From positions 1 through 38,995 of the forward strand of contig JBFWWW010000014.1 of NCBI GenBank assembly GCA_050245975.1: a stretch of 38,995 nucleotides of DNA, in the 5' to 3' direction. This document shows positions 16,601 through 23,558 of the stretch, in pieces. The notes below the pieces were generated by a model, which made no database searches, had not been told where the DNA came from, and saw only the letters and a list, made by a program, of their open reading frames with translations. Both the position numbers and the translations under genes were made by a program. Source of the stretch: JBFWWW01 sp050245975 (GTDB lineage Bacteria; Pseudomonadota; Alphaproteobacteria; Rhizobiales; Hyphomicrobiaceae). Positions within the stretch are counted from its first letter, which is position 1; each line of letters begins with the position of its first letter.

Positions 16601-16773
16601 ACGCGAGCGGCGATCTTGTCGTAGACCTCGCGCGCCAGAAGGCGGAGCGGCAGGCCGATCAGGCCGGTCTCGTGGCCGAGCATGCGCTCGATGGCGAGAT
16701 GCGTCTTGCCCGTGTTGGTCGGTCCGAGGACCGCCGTGACGTTGCGGCCGCGAACAGAACTTTCCACGCTCAT
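13690..16773 (-). CDS. Suv3/MgpS-type DExH RNA helicase with a disordered C-terminal tail
   Basis: A 1027-residue superfamily 2 helicase resembling mitochondrial SUV3. Walker A is GPTNTGKT (17-24) and motif II is DEVQ (99-102). GALSPRTRNAQV and ATDAIGMGLNLDVDHV lie in the second RecA domain, and motif VI is QIAGRAGR (262-269). A long C-terminal region shared by alphaproteobacterial homologues runs to about residue 820. After that comes an Ala/Pro/Glu-rich linker, then a strongly basic Arg/Pro-rich tail (RRRGRPHPAKRPP, HKPKPQHRHRP) that probably binds RNA. A role in RNA unwinding and turnover is inferred from the family. It is cotranscribed with the S4 RNA-binding gene downstream. Confidence 0.93.
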   Translation of the reverse strand: MSVESSVRGRNVTAVLGPTNTGKTHLAIERMLGHETGLIGLPLRLLAREVYDKIAARVGPAQVALVTGEEKIKPEHPRYFVCTVEAMPREIDVDFLAIDEVQLAADPERGHVFTDRLLHARGKLETLLLGAQTMRETIDELTPGAHFISRPRLSRLTYAGEKKITRLPPRSAVVSFSAQDVYAVAELIRRQRGGAAVVLGALSPRTRNAQVALYQSGDVDFLVATDAIGMGLNLDVDHVAFAAVRKFDGHVHRDLTPAELGQIAGRAGRHMNDGTFGVTGGVPAFTPELVEQLETHAFPAVKTLQWRSRDLDFDTLDRLRDSLRRTPREMRLVRARMADDVTALESVSGDPDVVRLATTRIAVARLWDVCQVPDYRKISPQNHAELAGTLYKFLMGPEERIPEDWFAKQVAFADRTDGDIDTLANRIAHIRTWTFVSNRVDWLKDPAHWQERTRAIEDSLSDALHERLTQRFVDRRTSALMRSLKDKDEMYAEIADDGAVHVEKHYVGRLRGFRFWPETQADGIHGRAMRNAAAHVLAKELAMRVRRVVAAKNDAFKLTRQGAILWRDEEIGRIEAGEDPLRPQVSVVADEHLSGPDKQQVQDRLSAWLKEHIAERLKPLVEIAAAEDISGLARGIAFRLTERYGILRREEAATEIKSLDQAARAQLRKYGVRFGAFNIYFPLLLKPASADAALTLFLLRDGASHGLDVAQPPEAPKAGLTSVVVDKAVPEAFYRTAGFHVCGPRAVRVDILERLADRIRPLIAWRPSADGAAPRPPGATGNGGFTVTPDMMSILGCSAEDLGLVLKALGFWVERRRIPATPPAATSEAPVAAAESTPAEPGADAVVPEIVAPPAVDAEAQEGLPAAPDEPSPTALPDTPTEAPVDGPAAEPAEAGKDEPQFEEIWRPRRRGRPHPAKRPPARRQPAAAPSSDQPQARPDPRREAPDRPQATKEQRREREDARHKPKPQHRHRPDQRRKGGPGRGDREERRPLVHTAAPPRGAAADADSPFAALSSLKAALEKRSQE

Positions 16774-16897
16774 TCGGATGCCTCAGCGGATGCGTCTGGC
16801 GCAGGCATCGCAGAGCATCGCGGCAAGATCAAGTGCGGGGAAATATCGGCCCGGGTGCCCGGACCGGCCGCAATCCCTGTTCCGGAAGCGAATTTCG

Positions 16898-17737
16898 TCA
16901 GTAGACCAGTGCGATCGCCTGTCGCGACGGCGTCGTGATGTCGACCCGCTTGGCCACCAGCGACGCTGTCCCGGCCATGGTCGGGATATTGATCTGGTAG
17001 GGGACGAACACGTTCGCGCTCGGCACCGGACGCAGCACGATCTCGATGTCGTTGCTCTGCGCCATGAACCGCGTCTCGTCGTCCTGCTTGTGGCCGGCAA
17101 TGGGGATGTAGCGCACGCGGCAGATGTAGGCGGTGCCGGGCTGGCCGCTCGGCTGCTGCTCGGTCACGTTGGTCTGGCCGCGATAGGTGAGCAGAAGGTC
17201 GAAGCGCTGTTTGCCGTCGAAGATCGGCAGGCGGCGGCCGCACGGATTGGCGGTCGAGCCGCGCGACATGGCAAGCACCGCGCTCATCGGATCGAGGACG
17301 TTCTTGAGGTTCGCCTCCGTGACCGGCACCGTGCCGGGTTTGATCTTGGCCGGCGGCACGTGGGTGACGTTGGTCACGGCGTCGCCGTTGAAGCCCATCA
17401 TCAGCGAGCCGCTCCTGGCGGAGCCGACCTTGCTGTCGCTCTTGAAGTCGAACGTGAAGGCTGCGGGATGCGGACCCTGGTTGAGGATGCGGCCCGACGA
17501 GCGGGTTTGGCCATTCCACTTGTAGAGCCAGACCGAAAGCTGGGCATTGGCCTGCAGCGTGTAGGTGCGCCCGTCGGTATCAGATCGGAACTCGAAGGTC
17601 CCGACGTTCAGGCCGTTGAAATTGACGTCGTAGACCGCGCGCACCTCCGCGGGCCAGGTTTCGGCCCGTGCGCCGGCGCAGGAGATCAGGACCAGCAGAA
17701 ACCCGGCGGCCGTGCTCAGAACCCGTTTTGACGCCAT
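16898..17737 (-). CDS. DUF3108 exported protein
   Basis: A 279-residue protein with a signal peptide (MASKRVLSTAAGFLLVLISCAGARA) and a beta-rich mature domain. It contains AVYDVNFNGLNVGTFEFRS and VWLYKWNGQTRSSGRI, followed by DPMSAVLAMSR, the pattern of DUF3108 proteins. A pair of Cys residues (NPCGRR, YICRVRY) may form a disulfide in the periplasm. I chose the ATG at 17737, which is preceded by GAGGGG; an upstream start at 17770 would spoil the signal peptide. The molecular function of the family is unknown. It lies 124 bases upstream of the helicase on the same strand. Confidence 0.85.
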   Translation of the reverse strand: MASKRVLSTAAGFLLVLISCAGARAETWPAEVRAVYDVNFNGLNVGTFEFRSDTDGRTYTLQANAQLSVWLYKWNGQTRSSGRILNQGPHPAAFTFDFKSDSKVGSARSGSLMMGFNGDAVTNVTHVPPAKIKPGTVPVTEANLKNVLDPMSAVLAMSRGSTANPCGRRLPIFDGKQRFDLLLTYRGQTNVTEQQPSGQPGTAYICRVRYIPIAGHKQDDETRFMAQSNDIEIVLRPVPSANVFVPYQINIPTMAGTASLVAKRVDITTPSRQAIALVY

Positions 17738-17926
17738 GACGCCCCTCAGCTTCGCTACCCTGTACTGCATCGGAAGCCCGCAATGCTGCGCTAGGCCCTG
17801 TTTCGGTCGATTCTGTGTCGGGGCGATTGCGCCCGCGGTTTTGCGTCCCGACAGCCTGCCTCACCTTAGGAGGGGAGGGTAAACAAATCCATGACGGTCG
17901 TCCCCGGCCGGTACGCCGGTCCTGCT

Positions 17927-17955
17927 TGCGCAAATTGCGCGCCTCCCCTATAGAA
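17927..17955 (+). promoter_or_regulatory. candidate rpmB promoter
   Basis: A -35 box TTGCGC (17927-17932), an exact 17-base spacer and a -10 box TATAGA (17950-17955) lie in the 340-base gap between the DUF3108 gene and rpmB. This would leave a 5' untranslated region of about 115 bases. Apart from this promoter and the ribosome site before 18078, I see nothing else in the gap. Confidence 0.5.
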
Positions 17956-18077
17956 CCGCCACCGATCCACAGGTTGAGACAGGATGTGCGGCCGGTCGGG
18001 CCGCGTGCCGGCTGTTCATGATCGTGCGGGCCTTGCGGCCCCGGTCCAGCAGGCGCTGATCTAAGAAGGAGCCTTCC

Positions 18078-18374
18078 ATGACCCGCCGTTGCGAGCTGAC
18101 CGGCAAGCTGCCGATGTCCGGCCAATTGCGGAGCCACGCCGAGAACAAGACGAAGCGGGCTTTCCGACCGAACCTGTGCCAGGTGACGCTGATCAGCGAC
18201 ACGCTCGATCGCAAGGTGCGCCTCAAGGTCAGCGCGCACGCGCTGAAGTCGGTCGAGCACCGCGGCGGCCTCGACACGTTCCTGCTCAAGGCCCGGGACG
18301 AAGAGCTGTCGGACCGGTGCCAGCGCCTCAAGCGCGAGATCAAGAAGGCGCGCGAGGAAAAGGCCGCCGCCTGA
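18078..18374 (+). CDS. rpmB: 50S ribosomal protein L28
   Basis: A 98-residue ribosomal protein. It shows the L28 start MTRRCELTGK, then SHAENKTKRAFRPNL, VRLKVSAHALKSVEHRGGLDTFLLKA and a basic helical end. All match alphaproteobacterial L28. An AAGGAG ribosome site precedes the ATG at a good distance. It is transcribed alone, as is usual in this group (not with rpmG). The segment usually reading GVLVGNNV is LPMSGQLR here, a shorter and less glycine-rich version. Confidence 0.96.
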   Translation: MTRRCELTGKLPMSGQLRSHAENKTKRAFRPNLCQVTLISDTLDRKVRLKVSAHALKSVEHRGGLDTFLLKARDEELSDRCQRLKREIKKAREEKAAA

Positions 18375-18396
18375 GCGGTCGGCCTTCGCGTCTGTT
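18360..18396 (+). terminator. terminator-like hairpin overlapping the rpmB stop codon
   Basis: AAGGCCG-CCGC pairs with GCGG-(T)-CGGCCTT around a CTGA loop (18360-18386), so the TGA stop sits in the loop and adjacent stem. A weakly T-rich stretch follows. On the other side a minus-strand gene converges at 18429. The U-tract is poor, so termination efficiency is uncertain. Confidence 0.4.
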
Positions 18397-18428
18397 CCTG
18401 AAATTGCCGTCGGAGCGGGAACCGCGCG

Positions 18429-19499
18429 TCAGCGCGCGCGGCTTGCCACGCCCTCGTCGAGCATCGTGAACTGCAGCAGGATCGTCCGCTGCAGGAAACT
18501 GTTGAAGTTGTCGTCCGAAATCAGCGTCAGGACGGTCTCGCCGCGCGGTCCCTTATGCGCCGCGATCCCCTCCATGTTGTCGATCTCGCAGCTCATGTCT
18601 GCCTGATAGAGGGTGTCGCCGGCCAGCACGGCGCCGGGCTGGATCTCCTCGGCACGGATGCGCCGCACGCGCATCCTGACGCCCTCCGTCCATCGGAACC
18701 GGCGCTCGAGGATGACCATGCTGCCGTCCTCCAGGCCGACGGCATCGGTGATGTCGAAGCCGTCCACATCCGTCAGCCCGAAGCGCTGCGGCCGGTTGTT
18801 GATCCAGATCCAGCCGCTGTGATGCCCCTTGAGGTCGATGAACCGTTCGGAGATGGCGACGATCGAGCCCTTGTACGGGCCGCCCTGCAGCACGCACAGC
18901 GCCTCGAAGCCCCTGTTGGCATTCATGCGCCGGGCTTCGGGAGGCGTCGTCAGATAGCCGGCCGGCGCACCGATGCGGTTGTTGCGGATCGGAAAGCGGC
19001 CGATGCGATGCACGCGCTCGAAACCGACCAGCAGCGTCCCGTTCTCCAACGTCCCATCGAGAAGCGTGAGGGATTCCGCATCCTGTTCGCGCTTGCCGGC
19101 CAGCGAGCGGCCGTTCAACGCCAGGAGCGGCCCCATATAGGCATCGCCGATGCGCGCCGGCCGGCCGTCGTCATAGTCGATGCGGCCTGTCAGCCAGCCG
19201 CCGACGTCCGAGATCGACGCGATGCGCCTGCCGGCCGGATCGATCACCAGTCCTGAAAAGCCGCCGAAGTCCCGCGATGCGGATTTGAGGACAAGCCCAC
19301 CCCGGTATTCGAGCGACCCGAACCGCTTTCGGGCAGCATCGACGCGGGAAAAATGCGGGATCGGCGCGGCTTGCACCTCGATCGCGCCGGCGACGGGGCC
19401 ATGCGACAGCTCGGCGTGGGAGGGGGCCGACACCAGCCCGGCCGCACCTGCTGCGGCGAGGCCCTTCAGAAGGGACCTGCGGTCGGGTCTCATGCGCAT
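18429..19499 (-). CDS. Tat-exported phytase-like/esterase-like beta-propeller protein
   Basis: A 356-residue protein. The N-terminus (MRMRPDRRSLLKGLAAAGAAG) is a twin-arginine-type signal, with cleavage probably after SHAE. The mature part resembles the family annotated as esterase-like activity of phytase (PF13449). It has LEYRGGLVLKSASRDFGGFSGLVIDPAG near the start, then NRGFEALCVL, SMVILERRFRW and a conserved CEIDNMEGIAAHKGPRGETVLTLISDDNFN close to the end. The start could equally be the ATG at 19493; upstream extension would run into cobT. It follows cobT by 28 bases on the same strand. Substrate and true activity are unknown. Confidence 0.82.
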   Translation of the reverse strand: MRMRPDRRSLLKGLAAAGAAGLVSAPSHAELSHGPVAGAIEVQAAPIPHFSRVDAARKRFGSLEYRGGLVLKSASRDFGGFSGLVIDPAGRRIASISDVGGWLTGRIDYDDGRPARIGDAYMGPLLALNGRSLAGKREQDAESLTLLDGTLENGTLLVGFERVHRIGRFPIRNNRIGAPAGYLTTPPEARRMNANRGFEALCVLQGGPYKGSIVAISERFIDLKGHHSGWIWINNRPQRFGLTDVDGFDITDAVGLEDGSMVILERRFRWTEGVRMRVRRIRAEEIQPGAVLAGDTLYQADMSCEIDNMEGIAAHKGPRGETVLTLISDDNFNSFLQRTILLQFTMLDEGVASRAR

Positions 19500-19527
19500 G
19501 TGTGCCAAGCCCCCGCCGGATTGCCGA

Positions 19528-21405
19528 TCAGTGAATACGTCCGCCGCGGCCGCGCCCGCCGTAACCCTCCGCCGCATGCTCCTCGAACAGCTCGACCAGC
19601 TTGTCCGTCATCGCGCCTGCGAGCTCGGTCGGATCGGTGATCGTCACGGCGCGGCGATAGTAGCGGGTCACGTCGTGGCCGATGCCGATGGCGATGAGTT
19701 CGACCGGCGAGCGCGTCTCGATCTCGTCGATCACCTGCCGCAAGTGAATCTCCAGGTAGCTGCCGCTGTTGACCGACAGCGTGCTGTCGTCGACCGGCGC
19801 ACCATCCGAGATCATCATCAGAATGCGGCGGCGCTCGGGCCGGCCCATCAGGCGCTTGTAGGCCCAGGCCAGCGCCTCGCCGTCGATGTTCTCCTTGAGC
19901 AGGCCCTCGCGCATCATCAGCGCCAGAGACCGCTTCGAACGCCGCCACGGCGCGTCCGCCGACTTGTAGATGATGTGCCGGAGGTCGTTGAGCCGCCCCG
20001 GATTTGCCGGCTTGCCGGCCGCCAGCCAGGCCTCGCGCGCCTGCCCGCCTTTCCAAGCCCGCGTCGTGAAGCCCAGGATCTCCACCTTCACGCCGCAGCG
20101 CTCCAGCGTTCGCGCCAGGATATCGGCGCAGCAGGCCGCGACCATGATGGGCCGGCCGCGCATAGAGCCCGAATTGTCGAGCAGCAGCGTCACCACCGTG
20201 TCGCGGAAGTTCGCCTCGCGCTCGCGCTTGAAGGACAGCGCATGCATAGGGTCGGTGATGATGCGCGTCAGGCGCGCGGCGTCGAGCGTGCCCTCCTCGA
20301 GGTCGAAGTCCCAGGCCCGGTTCTGCTGTGCCAGCAGCTTGCGCTGCAGACGGTTGGCGAGGCGCGCCACGGCGCCCGACAGGTTGCGCAGCTCCTTGTC
20401 GAGGAACGTGCGCAGGCGCTCCAGCTCGTCCGGGGTGGAGAGGTCCTCCGCGTCGATCTCCTCGTCGTTGGCGCGGGTGAAAACCTTGTAGCCAAAGGCT
20501 TCCGGGTGATCGAGAACGCTCTGGTTCGGCCGCCACGGCTCACGCGTATCGGCCATCTCCTCGCCGTCGGCATCGGCGTCGAACTGATCCGTTTCGCCGG
20601 CATCTGCCGCTTCCGCCGTCTCACCGTCCTCGGACTCGGCGCGCTGGTCCTCGGCCGACTGCTCCTGGGACTCGGCGCCTTCCTTGTTCTCCTCCGCGTC
20701 CTGCTCGCCGCTTTCGCGGTTCTCGTCGTCGTCGTTCTCGTTGTCCTCGTGCTCGCCCTGGGCAAGCTCCTCCGACAGGTCGAGCGACTTCAGCAGGTCG
20801 CGCAGCGAGCGCCCGAAGGCCTCCTGGTTCTCGAACAGCTTCTCGAGGCGCGCCAGAGTCTTGCCCGCCTTGTCCTCGATGAACGGCCGCCACAAGTCGA
20901 CCATCGCCTTCGCCGTCTCGGGCGGCGCGGCGCCGGTCAGCCGCTCGCGCACCATCAGCGCCAGCGCATCCTCGATCGGCGCGTCGCCGCGCTCGGTGAT
21001 CTCGGCGTAACGGCCGTGTCCGTACTGGTCCTCGATCTTGGCGGTGAGATTGTTCGCCATGCCGGGCATCCGGTTGGCGCCGACCGCCTCGATGCGCGCA
21101 CGCTCGACGGCCTCGAAGACGGAGCGCGCCGGACCCGCGCCCGGCACCAGGCGACGGTGCAGCCGCGCATCATGGCAGGCCGCGGTGAGGGCGAGGCTGT
21201 CGGCCCACCCGCGGATGACCGCGATCTCCTGCGCCGACGGCATGCGCGAGGGCTCGGGAAGCTGGACCGTATGGCCGTCGATCTCAGGCTTGCCGGGCGC
21301 ATAGCTCACCTGCATCTGACCGTCGCCGGCGATCGCGCGCACGGCCAGGCCGAGAACCCGCTTGAAAGGTTCTGCAGGTGCTTCCTTCTTGCTCGGCGGC
21401 GCCAT
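19528..21405 (-). CDS. cobT: aerobic cobaltochelatase subunit CobT
   Basis: A 625-residue subunit of the ATP-dependent cobaltochelatase (CobN-CobS-CobT), which inserts cobalt into hydrogenobyrinate diamide. The N-terminal region includes PFKRVLGLAVRAIAG and ARLHRRLVPG-like segments. The middle is a long Asp/Glu-rich linker of roughly residues 205-285. The C-terminal von Willebrand A domain carries the MIDAS motif DNSGS at 410-414, preceded by VVTLLL. It starts 8 bases after cobS and is cotranscribed with it. In many relatives cobS and cobT lie together, apart from the other cobalamin genes, as here. Confidence 0.96.
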   Translation of the reverse strand: MAPPSKKEAPAEPFKRVLGLAVRAIAGDGQMQVSYAPGKPEIDGHTVQLPEPSRMPSAQEIAVIRGWADSLALTAACHDARLHRRLVPGAGPARSVFEAVERARIEAVGANRMPGMANNLTAKIEDQYGHGRYAEITERGDAPIEDALALMVRERLTGAAPPETAKAMVDLWRPFIEDKAGKTLARLEKLFENQEAFGRSLRDLLKSLDLSEELAQGEHEDNENDDDENRESGEQDAEENKEGAESQEQSAEDQRAESEDGETAEAADAGETDQFDADADGEEMADTREPWRPNQSVLDHPEAFGYKVFTRANDEEIDAEDLSTPDELERLRTFLDKELRNLSGAVARLANRLQRKLLAQQNRAWDFDLEEGTLDAARLTRIITDPMHALSFKREREANFRDTVVTLLLDNSGSMRGRPIMVAACCADILARTLERCGVKVEILGFTTRAWKGGQAREAWLAAGKPANPGRLNDLRHIIYKSADAPWRRSKRSLALMMREGLLKENIDGEALAWAYKRLMGRPERRRILMMISDGAPVDDSTLSVNSGSYLEIHLRQVIDEIETRSPVELIAIGIGHDVTRYYRRAVTITDPTELAGAMTDKLVELFEEHAAEGYGGRGRGGRIH

Positions 21406-21413
21406 CGGTCACT

Positions 21414-22430
21414 TCAGCTCAGCGCAACGTTGACGGCACTTTCCGGCAGGTCCGCACCGAAGCAGCGCTGGTAGAATTCGGCCACCAGCGGACGCTCCAG
21501 TTCGTCGCACTTGTTGAGGAACGTGACGCGGAACGCGAAGCCCATATCGCCGAAGATCTCCGCATTCTCCGCCCAGGTGATGACCGTGCGCGGGCTCATG
21601 ACGGTCGAAAGGTCGCCGTTGATGAAGGCGGAGCGCGTCAGGTCGGCAACACGAACCATGTTGGAGACGCTCTTGCGCTTCGTTTCGGTCTTGGCGAACG
21701 CCTTGACCTTCGCCAGGACGATCTTCGCCTCGTCGTCGTGCGGCAGGTAGTTCAGCGTCGAGACGATGGACCAGCGGTCCATCTGGCCCTGGTTGATCTG
21801 CTGCGTGCCGTGATAGAGGCCGGAGGTGTCGCCCAGACCGATGGTGTTGGTGGTCGAGAACAGCCGGAACGCCGGATGCGGCCGGATGACCTTTGACTGA
21901 TCGAGCAGCGTGAGCTTGCCGGACACCTCGAGCACGCGCTGGATCACGAACATGACGTCCGGACGCCCCGCGTCGTACTCGTCGAACACCAGCGCGGTGT
22001 TGCTCTGCAGGCAGTAGGGCAGCATGCCCTCCTTGAACTCGGTGACCTGCTTGCCGTCCTTGAGGACGATGGCGTCCTTGCCGATGAGATCGATACGGCT
22101 GACGTGGCTGTCGAGATTGATGCGGATGCACGGCCAGTTGAGCCGCGCGGCGACCTGCTCGATGTGCGTCGACTTGCCGGTGCCGTGGTAGCCCTGGATC
22201 ATCACGCGCCGGTTGTGCTTGAAGCCGGCGAGGATCGCGAGGGTTACGTCGCGGTTGAAGAGGTAATCGGGGTCGAGGTCCGGGACGTGCTCATCCGACT
22301 TCGAGTAGGCCGGAACCTCCAGATCGCTGTCGATCCCGAACAACTGGCGCACCGAGACCTTCATGTCCGGCAGGCCAGCCACACCATTCTGAGGCCCGTT
22401 CGCGGGCCCCGTCTGAGATTGCGCGCGCAT
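21414..22430 (-). CDS. cobS: aerobic cobaltochelatase subunit CobS
   Basis: A 338-residue AAA+ ATPase that powers the cobaltochelatase with CobT. Walker A is GYHGTGKST (80-88) and Walker B is ALVFDEYD. NLDSHVSRIDLIGKDAIV and FSTTNTIGLGDTSGLYHGTQQINQGQMDRW are diagnostic of CobS. I chose the ATG at 22430, which gives a length near the usual 330. A start at 22487 adds residues with no family resemblance, and M23 (MKVSVRQLFG) is another possibility. No strong ribosome site is seen. It lies 105 bases downstream of the DnaJ-like gene on the same strand. Confidence 0.96.
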   Translation of the reverse strand: MRAQSQTGPANGPQNGVAGLPDMKVSVRQLFGIDSDLEVPAYSKSDEHVPDLDPDYLFNRDVTLAILAGFKHNRRVMIQGYHGTGKSTHIEQVAARLNWPCIRINLDSHVSRIDLIGKDAIVLKDGKQVTEFKEGMLPYCLQSNTALVFDEYDAGRPDVMFVIQRVLEVSGKLTLLDQSKVIRPHPAFRLFSTTNTIGLGDTSGLYHGTQQINQGQMDRWSIVSTLNYLPHDDEAKIVLAKVKAFAKTETKRKSVSNMVRVADLTRSAFINGDLSTVMSPRTVITWAENAEIFGDMGFAFRVTFLNKCDELERPLVAEFYQRCFGADLPESAVNVALS

Positions 22431-22535
22431 TGATTCGTGTCCGGCGTTGTTTTTGAGGTCTTTGTACCGGCCGCGAGCCGGCGACAATCCGACCCCGCCA
22501 GCCTTGTCACACGCTGCCGGGGCCGCGGGGCCAAA

Positions 22536-23144
22536 TCAGGCCAGTCCCGCTTGTTTCAGGTAATTATAGGCTTGGATGATCTCGCGCAACTTGTCCTCGA
22601 AGCGACGGTCGCCGCCATTGGCGTCGGGGTGGTGCCGTTTCACCAGCTCCTTGAACCGCGCCTTGACCTCGGCGGCCGTGGCAGTGTGCTCGAGATTGAG
22701 GGCGTCGAAGGATTTGGCCTGCAGCGGCTGCAGGCGGCGCGGTGCCTCGCGCGCCTCCGGGCTCTTGCGCGCCCGCCATGCGAAAAAGGCATGCGGATCG
22801 CTGAACTCGCCCTTCCGGAAGCCTTGGTGGCGCTCGCTGGCCCCGGCGGCCGAGTTGACGCCCACCTTCCAGGTCGGGCGGTGGCCGGTCAGGGCGTCCT
22901 TCTGGAAGTCCACGACCTCGGCGTCGCTCATGCCCTCGAAATAGTTGTACGAGGCGTTGTACTGCCGGACGTGGTCCATGCAGAACCAATAGTATTCGCC
23001 ATCGTGACCGCGACCCTTGGGCGCACGGTGCAGACCCGCGCCCGCGCAGCCCTTCCACTGGCACGGCGGCACGTGGGGACCCGGGTCCGGCTCCACGGCC
23101 GGCTTCACGCGGATCGAGTCGAAGTATTTCGAGTTCAGTTTCAT
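22536..23144 (-). CDS. DnaJ-domain protein (C-terminal J domain)
   Basis: A 202-residue protein with the J domain at the C-terminus (about 143-202). The HPD tripeptide is at 172-174 (KRHHPDANGGDRR), so it can probably stimulate an Hsp70. The N-terminal half has a paired-Cys region (PPCQWKGC at 28-33 and WFCMDH at 55) that might bind metal, plus the YNASYNYFEGMSD segment I recall from alphaproteobacterial homologues beside cobS. It is divergent from bolA. The client or pathway is unknown; the neighbourhood suggests, but does not show, a link with cobaltochelatase assembly. Confidence 0.9.
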   Translation of the reverse strand: MKLNSKYFDSIRVKPAVEPDPGPHVPPCQWKGCAGAGLHRAPKGRGHDGEYYWFCMDHVRQYNASYNYFEGMSDAEVVDFQKDALTGHRPTWKVGVNSAAGASERHQGFRKGEFSDPHAFFAWRARKSPEAREAPRRLQPLQAKSFDALNLEHTATAAEVKARFKELVKRHHPDANGGDRRFEDKLREIIQAYNYLKQAGLA

Positions 23145-23152
23145 CGCCGCGG

Positions 23153-23181
23153 AGTATCATCCCAACAAATTGGCGGCACAA
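23153..23181 (-). promoter_or_regulatory. candidate promoter of the DnaJ-like/cobS/cobT genes
   Basis: On the minus strand TTGTGC (23181-23176), 17 bases and GATACT (23158-23153) form a sigma70-like pair. Transcription would begin only a few bases before the ATG at 23144, so the mRNA would be nearly leaderless. Identified by eye. Confidence 0.35.
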
Positions 23182-23266
23182 GGTCTTGACAAAGAACGAC
23201 GCACGGCACCGTCACCGGACCGCCAGACCCCGGCAAGTCTCACCCAATTCGCTAAAGGCTCCGTTG

Positions 23267-23542
23267 ATGACCATCGAGCAAACCATCCGCGAAAAGCTTT
23301 CCCGTTCGCTTCAGCCCGACCGGCTCGACGTGCTTAACGAATCCCACATGCATGCCGGTCATCACGGCTCGCCCGGAACGGGCGAAAGCCATTTCCGGGT
23401 GCTGGTCGTGGCGTCTGCCTTCGCCGGCAAGTCGCGCATCGAGCGGCATCGCATGGTCAACGATCTGCTGGCGGCGGAGCTGCGCGGCGGCATCCACGCG
23501 CTGGCGCTGCGCACCTACGCGCCGGGCGAGGAGATCCGTTGA
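23267..23542 (+). CDS. bolA: BolA family protein
   Basis: A 91-residue protein. It contains LNESHMHAGHHG with the invariant His residues, a GTGESHFRVLVVASAFAGKSRIERHRMVNDLLAAEL core, and the C-terminal IHALALRTYAPGE. This is the standard BolA fold with the FxGxxxxxRHR helix-turn-helix-like motif (SAFAGKSRIERHR). BolA proteins partner monothiol glutaredoxins in iron-sulfur handling and affect morphology and stress responses. I chose the ATG at 23267, preceded by AAAGG; upstream in-frame residues are not BolA-like. It diverges from the DnaJ-like gene and converges with the sulfatase gene 16 bases away. Confidence 0.95.
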   Translation: MTIEQTIREKLSRSLQPDRLDVLNESHMHAGHHGSPGTGESHFRVLVVASAFAGKSRIERHRMVNDLLAAELRGGIHALALRTYAPGEEIR

Positions 23543-23558
23543 CCCGGAGCCGCGTCCC

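Noticed and set aside
14554..16938. 794-codon plus-strand open frame opposite the Suv3-like helicase
   Set aside because: It is an antisense shadow. The helicase motifs on the minus strand are unambiguous.
19180..21474. 764-codon plus-strand open frame opposite cobT
   Set aside because: It is an antisense shadow of the cobT coding sequence with no recognisable domain.
23186..23266. N-terminal extension of bolA and a TTGACA box at 23186 as its promoter
   Set aside because: The extension has no BolA homology. TTGACA is a good -35 box, but nothing resembling a -10 box lies 16-18 bases downstream.
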